Made by a program: the position numbers and the translations under genes. Shown piece by piece: positions 18,559 through 27,356 of a stretch of DNA of 40,120 nucleotides. The first letter of the stretch is position 1. Each line of letters opens with the position of its first letter. This DNA is from Verrucomicrobiota bacterium. GTDB lineage: Bacteria; Verrucomicrobiota; Verrucomicrobiia; Limisphaerales; JAJOIW01. Location of the stretch: assembly GCA_021209225.1 (NCBI GenBank), contig JAJOIW010000070.1, positions 1 to 40,120 of the forward strand, written 5' to 3'. The notes under the pieces were generated by a model that saw nothing but the letters and a program-made list of their open reading frames with translations, did not search any database and was not told the DNA's origin.

Positions 18559-21161
18559 AGTTTATCATTCCAGTTTATGTGGAGGAGACGAATGAGGAAC
18601 CAACCAATGGCCTCAAGACTTACTCAGTCCGTCCCTTATTCCAGGAGGGACTTGAGCGTCGCGGACCGGTTTTGGCTCGCGTCCTCGCCCGCTTCTCCGT
18701 GGACCTGCGCAAGATGCTCAAGAAAGAATCCATGGAATATGATCAGCGTGGACTCATGGATTGGGGATATGCTCCCGACTTCCACGAGGATACCATCGAG
18801 CTCAATCTGGATCTTAAAAAAAAATCTGTGCGCCGCTCATTTCTGGTCATCTGGTACGATCAGGGACCAGGCCGATTGGCATATATTCCAGAAGCCTCAC
18901 TCACCTTTGAATTCCGTCGGGGCGACTCCCTTCCCATCAGAGCCGTCGAAGCGCTCACTGAAGAATTCCGCCGAAGATCGCAACTCGAGGAATCCATTCC
19001 CTGGGCCGGGCCCACGAATACCCGGATACACAGCTGGACCTCAACCATCGAGATCAATGTCGATGTCAATGTGCCACCCAAGGAACGTCCCGACCATGAC
19101 ATCTTCTCCATATTGGGTATGGAAGAGGATATGTCTGGTGACATGGAACTGGAAAATGTCGGCCATTGTTTATCCGAACTCTATCCGGAGGGCTTGAACC
19201 GCACATTCGGGCGAGACCGTGAAGTCATCCGGTTATTGAATCTCATTCAATTCGGCAGCAACCGGCCGGTTGTCATTATCGGTCAGACACTTTCTGGTAA
19301 GACAGCGCTTGTGCATGAGGTTGCCTGGCGGCTTGCGGATATGCGCCGCAAGGGCTCACGTGAGAGTGAGCGGCTCTGGCTGATTTCTCCTCAGCGGCTG
19401 ATATCGGGAATGTCCTATGTGGGTCAGTGGGAGAGCCGCCTCATGGCCATTCTGAAAGAGAGCCGCAGACGTCGGCATATCTTATACTTTGATGATTTGC
19501 CTGGGTTGTTTTCTGCGGGTCAGACGGCGGATTCCGGACTGAGTGTGGCGGATGTGATGCGTCATTCCATGGAGCGGCGGGACATTCGGGTGGTGGGTGA
19601 GATTTCGCCCGAGGCATGGAGGAAACTGAGGGAGCGTGACCGGAGGTTTGCGGATTTATTTGAGGTAATTCATTTGGATCCCACCAACGAGGAAGATACG
19701 GTGTCGATTATCATCGGGGTGCAGCGCGAACTGGAATTCCGCAATTCCTGTGAATTCAATCCGCACGCGGTCCCTATGATCATGAGGTTACTGAAGCAGT
19801 ATGCGAGTGATGCGGCGTTTCCGGGGAAAGCCGTCCGCTTCATGGATCAGCTGGCACTGAAAAATCGTGGCAGGGAGATCGGAGTTTCCGAAATACTGGA
19901 GCATTTCAGTTCCCAGACCGGGTTGGATCTGGAGATGTTGGATATGCGGATTGCCCTGGAACGGTCTGTGGTTGAGAAGCGCCTGGGGGGAATGATTGCT
20001 GGTCAGGAAAAGGCCGTTCAAGCGATGGTGGATACGGTGCTGATGGTGAAGGCGCGTCTGAATGATCCGAGTCGCCCGGTGGCATCCATGTTATTTCTTG
20101 GTCCGACAGGTGTTGGAAAGACGGAAAGTGCCAAGGCGTTGGCCCGGGTTTTATTCCAGAATGAGGATCGATTGATCCGGTTTGATATGAACGAATTTCT
20201 GGATCCTGGTTCAGCCCAGCGGATGGTGGGAACTCCCTTCCGTGACGAGGGATTGCTTTCGAGGAAAGTGCGTCAGCAACCATTCAGTGTGATTCTGTTT
20301 GATGAAATCGAGAAGGCAGCTCCGGAAATCTTTGACCTGCTGCTCGCGGTTTTGGGCGAAGGCCGATTAACCGACTCCATGGGCCGGACAGTCAGTTTTG
20401 CGAATACAGTGGTCATCATGACATCGAATCTCGGCGTTAAGCAGGCACATTCCAGAGTCGGCTATGGCAGCGACGGCGCCGAAGAAATCGAATTGTCCTA
20501 CCTTTCATCAGCCCGGCAATTTTTTAAACCTGAATTTTTCAACAGACTGGATTTTGTGATTCCCTTCCGGAGTCTGAGTATGGTTGAGAGTGAGCGGGTT
20601 GCCAGGATTCACCTCAACCAGCTGTCGCAGCGATTTGGGATCCAGGAGAGGCGATGCCTGGTGACTTTTCAGCATGGGGCAATGGAGTTGCTGGTGCGCC
20701 GTGGATTTCACCCTCAGTATGGTGGCCGGGCGCTTAAGCGGGTGATTGAGAAAGACCTGGCCGGGAGTTTGTCCCGCCAGCTGGCGATTCATCCCGCGAA
20801 TCAGCCCCTTCATCTCCTGGTGGATGCCGACAGTCAAAACTTTATTATTCATTCCCAGCCCTTGTCCTATGCTGGTGAAAACCTGGAGGTCCGGAGGTTT
20901 GTCGAACGACAGAAAATTCACGGTGTCGCCAGCTGGGGTCAGTGGATAGTCGGGAATTGCCGGGATCATTTGCAGAGCTTGGCGCCAAAAGACCTTCGTT
21001 TGGCTCATGAGAGTTCTCCTGAGCAGGTGGATTATCTCATGATCCTGGAACAGAGCCACAAGGTTGGCGAGGGACTCAATGCCATGTTGGAATACCTCGA
21101 TTTGGACAGTGCCAATGAAGCTCGTCCAGTCCTTCTGCCCAACCTGACGTGCCCGCCCTGA
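18555..21161 (+). CDS. Clp/HSP100-like double AAA+ ATPase (second paralogue)
   Basis: D1 'GQTLSGKTA', 'ILYFDDL', pore-loop-like 'GMSYVGQWESRL'; D2 'GPTGVGKTESAKALA', 'VILFDEIEKA', 'VVIMTSNLG', 'FFNRLD', 'YGGRALKRVIE'. TTG start overlaps the preceding TGA. Confidence 0.92.
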   Translation: MKFIIPVYVEETNEEPTNGLKTYSVRPLFQEGLERRGPVLARVLARFSVDLRKMLKKESMEYDQRGLMDWGYAPDFHEDTIELNLDLKKKSVRRSFLVIWYDQGPGRLAYIPEASLTFEFRRGDSLPIRAVEALTEEFRRRSQLEESIPWAGPTNTRIHSWTSTIEINVDVNVPPKERPDHDIFSILGMEEDMSGDMELENVGHCLSELYPEGLNRTFGRDREVIRLLNLIQFGSNRPVVIIGQTLSGKTALVHEVAWRLADMRRKGSRESERLWLISPQRLISGMSYVGQWESRLMAILKESRRRRHILYFDDLPGLFSAGQTADSGLSVADVMRHSMERRDIRVVGEISPEAWRKLRERDRRFADLFEVIHLDPTNEEDTVSIIIGVQRELEFRNSCEFNPHAVPMIMRLLKQYASDAAFPGKAVRFMDQLALKNRGREIGVSEILEHFSSQTGLDLEMLDMRIALERSVVEKRLGGMIAGQEKAVQAMVDTVLMVKARLNDPSRPVASMLFLGPTGVGKTESAKALARVLFQNEDRLIRFDMNEFLDPGSAQRMVGTPFRDEGLLSRKVRQQPFSVILFDEIEKAAPEIFDLLLAVLGEGRLTDSMGRTVSFANTVVIMTSNLGVKQAHSRVGYGSDGAEEIELSYLSSARQFFKPEFFNRLDFVIPFRSLSMVESERVARIHLNQLSQRFGIQERRCLVTFQHGAMELLVRRGFHPQYGGRALKRVIEKDLAGSLSRQLAIHPANQPLHLLVDADSQNFIIHSQPLSYAGENLEVRRFVERQKIHGVASWGQWIVGNCRDHLQSLAPKDLRLAHESSPEQVDYLMILEQSHKVGEGLNAMLEYLDLDSANEARPVLLPNLTCPP

Positions 21162-21814
21162 AAAAGACTACCGCTCGTCCGGGGGGGGCAGCGGCTCATA
21201 AAATTGCCCAGGCGCGGGAAAGATTCTCTCAATCCCTGGGTGATCTGAAAACTCCCGACAATTTCGAAATGCGGGAACGTGAGTTGGAATCCTGGGTCAT
21301 GGAAGCCTCATTCCTTCACCATTCGCTTCAGTCCCCAGTTCGTGATAAATGCCGGTTCCGGGTTTCCTGGAATTTCCCGTCCGATGGTATCCTCGCACAT
21401 TTCCATCAATTCCTTCAGGCCTGGATGAGTGCCATGGGAACTCTGGTGCGTTTTGAAAAAGTGCCAGATGAAGACCTGAAACCTGGAGTCAGGATATCTG
21501 CGAATGAGGGATCTTATCATTTTGTTCTGGATGGTCCCGGGAGCCGGATGATCGCAGGTATTGAGAGCGGTTACTGGATGATTGAGCGCTCAACCGGCGA
21601 AATCGGGCTGGTGATTTTGACCCAGCATGTGGACATGCCCGACGGCCAGATCAGCGGGAAGGTCTTGAGGCAAATCCGCGACGTGGCACCGGGCATGGAT
21701 CTGCGTACGGGCATGGAGATCACACCCACGATTCCAACCAGTCATGTTCGTCAGATGATTCTATCCCAGATTCCAATTCCAACCCACGGATGGGAGCATG
21801 AACATGTCGACTGA
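21149..21814 (+). CDS. Free-standing divergent PCRF-like protein
   Basis: 'AHFHQFLQAWMSAMGTLVRFEKVP...VRISANEGSYHFVLDGPGSRMIAGIESGYWMIERSTGEIGLVILTQHVDMPD' resembles RF1 '[43 protein letters not shown]' in spacing and hydrophobic pattern; no GGQ. GTG start overlapping the upstream gene. Confidence 0.55.
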   Translation: MPALKKTTARPGGAAAHKIAQARERFSQSLGDLKTPDNFEMRERELESWVMEASFLHHSLQSPVRDKCRFRVSWNFPSDGILAHFHQFLQAWMSAMGTLVRFEKVPDEDLKPGVRISANEGSYHFVLDGPGSRMIAGIESGYWMIERSTGEIGLVILTQHVDMPDGQISGKVLRQIRDVAPGMDLRTGMEITPTIPTSHVRQMILSQIPIPTHGWEHEHVD

Positions 21815-24178
21815 TAATCGAATCCACGTTTTTCTCTGGAACACGATCGAGGGAATCTTCACTGGCATGACCCTCGGCCAGGAAGAGAATGTATCAGCGA
21901 TGGCGGATTCCCCGAAAGCGGTCCTGAAACAGATTCGTGAATGGGCTGAAGAAATTGCCATGAACCAACCTTGGAAGCTGAATTTTGATCTCAGCAATCC
22001 CCGCCAATCCCACGTGGTGACCAAAGTCCGGCCCGAGATTCGAATTCGCGGGAAGATGCAGCCCTATTCGGACCAACTTACGATGAAGTTTCCATGTGTG
22101 CTCCTGGATGATGGGCCCGGGCTGGTTCTCGTGAGTTGCCCAACTCTCGATATAGAATTTTCGTTAACCGATGAATCTGAATTGTCCGGATTGGGCAGTC
22201 ACCTCCTGGCATCTCAACTCTCTGGAAAACCCATCGCTGAAATTATGAGCTTTGGAGGTCCCCTTCACGGTCAAATCGAGGGACTCACACTCAAAAGATC
22301 CGGTAAGCAGCGCAAAAAAGATCCTTTCAATCTGGATTCTCATGAGGGTCAGGCTTTGCGCCATATCTGCGAGCCCTTGTTGACCAAACGTCGGGGATTG
22401 AGTTTTGAGACAGCCGCATTTGGGCGCGATGATGAGGTTTCCCGACTGACAGGAATACTGCAGAAAGAAGGCAGCAGCCTCATTCTGGTCGGTGAATCAG
22501 GTGTGGGTAAAAGCACTATCCTCAAACAGGCCGTCAAAAAACTCTCCCGCACTCCAGTCACTAAAGAGGAGGACAATGCACAGCCAAACCTGGATCCCAT
22601 TAACAGCCGGGAACGATTCTGGGTCTCAAACGGCTCCCGTATCATCGCGGGGATGAAATACCTGGGGGAATGGGAGCAAAGATGCGAGAATCTCATCGCT
22701 GATCTCAATCAAATCAGTGGCGTGCTTTGCCTCGAAAGCCTGCTGGAAATCATTCGAATCGGTGGACAATCCCCGGATTCCAGTGTCGCGGCCTTTTTCC
22801 AGCCCTACCTGCAGCGGGGTGATCTGAGGATTTTATGTGAAGCGACTCCAATCGAACTGGACCGGGCCAAACGATTGCTTCCTGGCTTTGTGGGCTTGTT
22901 TCAGATTGTGAAAATTCAGGAATTGGAGACAGCCCGAGCGATTCCTGTGTTGGAAAAGATCTGTGACTCTCTGACCGCAAGCCAGCAGGTTGATTTTGAA
23001 TCGGGAGTTCCAAGGCTCGTCTACCATCTCTTCCGCCGATTCCAGTCATATGCCGCGTTCCCAGGACCTGCAGTCAGATTCATTCGAAGTTTGCTGCAGA
23101 GATCGGAGGTGAAAAACTCCAGAACTATTTCCCGAAGCCTGGTCCATGAAGAGTTCTCACGCCTCACTGGTTTGCCTCCCATTCTTGTTCGCGATGATAT
23201 GCCCATGGAAATCGGGTCCGTGCGTCAACAATTGCGCTCTGTTGTTCATGGTCAGGACCGTGCGGTCGATACCTTGAGCGAGGTGGTTCTTAAACTCAAA
23301 GCCGGATTGAATGATCCCAGGCGGCCACTGGGTGTTTATCTTTTCTGTGGTCCAACAGGCGTTGCAAGACTGCCCTGGCCAAGGCCTTGGCTGACTACCT
23401 CTTCGGGCAGGGGAAAGATCCCGACTCACAAATCACTGCCGATCGTGAGACTCTGATCCGTATGGATATGAGTGAATACAACCACCCGGGAGCCGCTCGA
23501 CGATTGCTCGAATCCCTCGACGGTTCCCCATCCGCCTTCATTAAAAAAGTCCGGCAAAATCCTTTTTCAGTGGTCCTCCTGGATGAAATTGAAAAAGCCG
23601 ATGAGGAGGTGTTCGATCTCCTCCTGAATGTGTTGGACGAAGGATTCGTCACCGACCCACTCGGGCGGGTTGCCTACTTCCGCAGCTCCATTATCCTCCT
23701 CACCTCGAATATTGGCGCTCAAAGCGGGGCCCGGGCCGGATTCGAATCCCCCCAATTTCCCGATTTTGAAGCTGAGGTCCTGAAGTTTTTCCGCCCGGAA
23801 TTCTTCAACCGGCTCGATGGGGTCATCGCTTTCGAGCCACTGACAAAACCTGTCATCCGGACCATCGCCAACCTGGAATTGCAAAAACTCATGTCCCGTC
23901 CAGGGCTCCAGAATCGCTCCATCCATCTCCAGTACGATCAAGCTATCATAGATTGGGTCGCTCAGACCGGTTTTGACGCCAAATATGGAGCGCGTCCCCT
24001 GCTCAGACGCATTGAAGAAAGTGTATCGATCCCGTTATCCAAGTGGCTCCTGGCACATCCCACCCTTGATCATATCACCATCCATGTGCGGTTCGACCTC
24101 ACCGGCCAGGTCTCCTTTGAACTCAATCCACCAGAGGATACTCACAAAAATCCCATTCCTTCTCCCATTCCATCCTAG
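21798..24178 (+). CDS. Clp/HSP100-like double AAA+ ATPase (third paralogue), one apparent -1 frameshift in the D2 Walker A
   Basis: D1 'GESGVGKST', 'GMKYLGEWEQR'; D2 'GPTGV|GKTALAKALADYLFG' (restored by one extra G near 23363), 'VVLLDEIEKADEEVFDLLLNVLDEG', 'ILLTSNIG', 'FFNRLD', 'YGARPLLRRIE'. ORFs 21798..23456 and 23387..24178. Confidence 0.9.
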
Positions 24179-24618
24179 GATTTTTTCCAGGGCATATCCG
24201 GGAATCGGGGCGGAATTTTGATATTCTGAGGTTTTGGTTGGGCTAAATTCAGGGCGTCATTGCCCGGATTTTCAGGCTGCGATGCTGGCTCGGAATGGTC
24301 TGATTTCCAGGCGGAAATTTTGGCCTGAAGTCCGTGATGCTCAGCTTTTTCCTTTTCCCCATTTCGCATGAAGAAAAGTGAGAGATTGGTGTGGACGGTC
24401 GGATCATTGGGGCTGAGGGATTCTGCCACTTTTCCAAATTCAATCGCTTTTGGGAAGTTTCCCAGTCGGTAGTGTGCCATAGCCAGGCTGGTGGTTGCGT
24501 CAAAATGCTTCGGATCCACCTCCAGTACTTTCTGGAAATATTCAATTGCCCGATCGTACTGGTTTTGGCTGAACTCAAATATCCCGTCATCCATCCAGTT
24601 TTGTATCGATTCGCTCAT
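24175..24618 (-). CDS. TPR-repeat protein
   Basis: 'NQYDRAIEYFQKVLEVDPKHFDATTSLAMAHYRLGNFPKAIEFGKVAESLSPNDPTVHTNLSLFFMRNGEKEKA': canonical TPR pattern. Confidence 0.85.
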   Translation of the reverse strand: MSESIQNWMDDGIFEFSQNQYDRAIEYFQKVLEVDPKHFDATTSLAMAHYRLGNFPKAIEFGKVAESLSPNDPTVHTNLSLFFMRNGEKEKAEHHGLQAKISAWKSDHSEPASQPENPGNDALNLAQPKPQNIKIPPRFPDMPWKKS

Positions 24619-24733
24619 TCGGTCACTCTAGGCCCATCACTCCCGAAATCCAGAGGGGAATTACATTTTGTAAAAATAGGATATATTTTTCTCCTCAATT
24701 GAGCCGGAGTAGTTTAGAAAATGCTGCATTCAC

Positions 24734-25538
24734 ATGTCAGATCTTGCAGGCAGGCACATAATTGTTGTGGGTGGTTCAACCGGTATTGGTCTTAGCGGCG
24801 CCAAATGCCTTCACAATCAGGGTGCATCCTTGATGCTATTGGGGCGATCTCAGGAGAATTTGGAAAATGCGAAGGTTTTACTGGGGGAACGCGTGGAGGT
24901 CCTGGCGGGTGACGCTGCGGATCCCGACCTGGTTGATCTGGCCATTCGACTATCGGACGAAAGAGGCCAACCACTCTATGGGCTGCTTCATGTTGCCGGT
25001 GGGAGTGGCCGAGAATGGGGGATGGTCCCCTGCACGAACTGTCCGATGATGGGTTGAACTTCACCTTGGATCTGAATCTTAAGTCGGTCATATACTCCAA
25101 CCGGTCCGCTGTCCGGGCCTTCCTGAGGCAGGGGACTGGAGGCGTCATTTTAAACACCAGTTCTGTTTTGGGATATTCCCCCAGCCCAAGATTCTTTGGA
25201 ACCCACGCCTATGCCGCGGCTAAAGCGGGCATCATCGGATTCACCCAGTCGATCGCCGCCTATTACGCGGAAGAAGGTATCCGCGCCAATATTCTGGCTC
25301 CCGGATTGGTGGAAACCCCAATGGCTGAACGTGCCTGCCAGAATCCTCGGATTTTAGAATATATCCGGACTAAACAGCCACTCGATGGTGGGCGCGTCGG
25401 TCGACCAGAGGATCTGGAAGCTGCCATCGGATTTTTCCTGTCTGACGCATCCCCGTTTTCATCACTGGACAGATCCTCGCTGTGGATGGCGGGTGGTCCG
25501 TGTCGGAAGGCCAGAATCCCGACGAAATGGATGACTGA
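24734..25538 (+). CDS. Short-chain dehydrogenase/reductase (SDR), two apparent frameshifts
   Basis: 'GRHIIVVGGSTGIGLSGAKCLHNQGASLMLLGR'; 'NTSSVLG...HAYAAAKAGIIGFTQSIAAYYAEEGIRANILAPGLVETPM' (S, YxxxK-like); C-terminus restored as 'FLSDASPFITGQILAVDGGWSVSEGQNPDEMDD*' by deleting one T at 25456-25459. Missing base near 25013. Confidence 0.9.
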
Positions 25539-25540
25539 TC

Positions 25541-26494
25541 ATGAAAAAACAGGGCGACATTCTCCTGGATGAACCAGTCTGCGCGGTTCTCGGCATCGAT
25601 ATCGGTGGAACCGAACTCAAATTCTGTCTTCTGCAGGTTCATTCAGGTGCCGTCCTTAAAAAATGGAAGCGCGATACCTGCGATGGCGAATTCGTCGAAG
25701 GTGTGCCAGCTTTTGCCAATGCCATCCGCGAGGAAATTCTCACACTCCAGCAGGGACATCAATTCGCCTTCGAGGATGTCTGCCTGGCCGCACCGGGCCT
25801 GCCGGGACCAGGCAACCTCTGGATTGATGTCATGCCGGGACGATTGCATGGGTTGGAAAAATTGAATTGGACATTTTTCCTTCGCTGGCACAAACCCATT
25901 CGAATCATCAATGATGGTCAGTCGGCTTTGCTGGGTGAAATCTGGTTGGGATCTGCTCAAAAATCCCGTCATGTGGTGATGTTGACTATCGGGACAGGTG
26001 TGGGTGGGGCCATTTTTGTCCACGGGCGGATCCTTCGTGGGGCATCAGGTCGAGCCGGACACATCGGCCACTCAACCGTGGACTACCGGGGAAACCTCGA
26101 CATATGCCGTACCCCAGGCTCCATCGAAGACACCATCGGTCAGGTCAGCCTGCCATTTCGCTCCCGGGGGGCATTAAACACATTTTACGATTTAGCCCAG
26201 GCGTTCGAACGTTCGGATCCAATTGCCCTTGAGATCTGGCCAGAAACCCTGCGGGCTTTAGCGGCCCACCTGGCGAGTCTCATCAACCTGCTGGATCCCG
26301 AACTCATAGTGCTGGGAGGGGGGCTCCTGGAAACTTCCCTGCCGGTCATCCAGGGATTGGAATCGTGGATGGATCAATTTGAATGGCGTCCTCGAGGGAA
26401 AAAAGTTCCTATTGTTAAAGCCAGGCTGGGGCAGGACGCCGGCGCGTTCGGTGCCGCGTATGCAGCGATGCATCCCGAAGTGATTCTCGACTGA
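25541..26494 (+). CDS. ROK-family sugar kinase / glucokinase-like protein
   Basis: 'AVLGIDIGGTELKFCLL', 'VVMLTIGTGVGGAIFVHGRILRGASGRAGHIGHSTVD', 'LINLLDPELIVLGGGL'. Confidence 0.9.
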   Translation: MKKQGDILLDEPVCAVLGIDIGGTELKFCLLQVHSGAVLKKWKRDTCDGEFVEGVPAFANAIREEILTLQQGHQFAFEDVCLAAPGLPGPGNLWIDVMPGRLHGLEKLNWTFFLRWHKPIRIINDGQSALLGEIWLGSAQKSRHVVMLTIGTGVGGAIFVHGRILRGASGRAGHIGHSTVDYRGNLDICRTPGSIEDTIGQVSLPFRSRGALNTFYDLAQAFERSDPIALEIWPETLRALAAHLASLINLLDPELIVLGGGLLETSLPVIQGLESWMDQFEWRPRGKKVPIVKARLGQDAGAFGAAYAAMHPEVILD

Positions 26495-26525
26495 TCTGCA
26501 AATCTCACATATACCTAGTCACCTG

Positions 26526-27356
26526 ATGTCTGCTGCAGATCAATATCTTCTGGCTTCCCAGGCTATTCTGGACTCGGTCCGGGCTCAAACCCTGCAAATC
26601 AACTCGGTTGCCCAGCTTTTCTCCCAAGTGATTCTCGGAGGGAAAATGGTTCATGTTTTTGGTTCCGGCCACAGCCGGATCATGGTGGAGGAAATGTGGC
26701 CCCGATATGGCAGCTTCCCAGGATTCAATCCCATCGTCGAATTATCTCTCACCTTCCATAACCTGGTTGTCGGCGCCAATGGTCAAAGGCAGGCCATGTT
26801 CCTGGAAAATGTTCCCGGGCTCGCTACCAGAATTCTAAGAAATTTTGATCTCCGTCAGGGAGGAGCAGCTCTGGTTATCTCGTCCAGTGGATGCAACGTC
26901 GTCCCAATCGAAATAGCTGAAATATTCCGTTCACATAAAATTCCGGTTGTCGCCATCGTCAGTCTCCGACACTCAAATGCCTCACTGAGCCGCCGATCTG
27001 ATGGGAAAAAATTGTCCGATTTCGCTGACATGGTCCTGGATACTGGAGCCCCCATTGGCGATGCCATGGTCCAGATCAATGGAATGGAAATGCCAGTCGC
27101 CCCCGGTTCCACTGTGGGAGGATGCCTGCTCGTCAATGCCATCAAAGCACAAATCGCCGAATATATGACCCTGGCTGGATCGCCTCCCATAGCCTTGGCG
27201 GCGGGTGCTGTCGTTGGAAGCCAACGCGCCACTGAGATTTTTGAAGCCGCTTACGATGAGCACGCCCGCCGAATTGCTCAATACTACCTCAACCTGGGAA
27301 ATCAGGATGCTTCAATCCCATCACTGGCCGGTCACCCTCATGCGGATGGCGTATAA
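26526..27356 (+). CDS. SIS-domain sugar isomerase-like protein
   Basis: 'GGKMVHVFGSGHSRIMVEEMWPRYGSFPGFNPIVE', 'ALVISSSGCNVVPIEIAEIFRSHKIPVVAIVSLRHS', UPF0309-like pattern. Confidence 0.85.
   Translation: MSAADQYLLASQAILDSVRAQTLQINSVAQLFSQVILGGKMVHVFGSGHSRIMVEEMWPRYGSFPGFNPIVELSLTFHNLVVGANGQRQAMFLENVPGLATRILRNFDLRQGGAALVISSSGCNVVPIEIAEIFRSHKIPVVAIVSLRHSNASLSRRSDGKKLSDFADMVLDTGAPIGDAMVQINGMEMPVAPGSTVGGCLLVNAIKAQIAEYMTLAGSPPIALAAGAVVGSQRATEIFEAAYDEHARRIAQYYLNLGNQDASIPSLAGHPHADGV

Noticed and set aside
14999-24178. Ordinary ClpB/ClpA chaperone or type VI ClpV genes
   Set aside because: No Clp_N or M-domain and no D2 GYVG pore loop; three tandem copies with a shared new N-domain, and no T6SS genes nearby.
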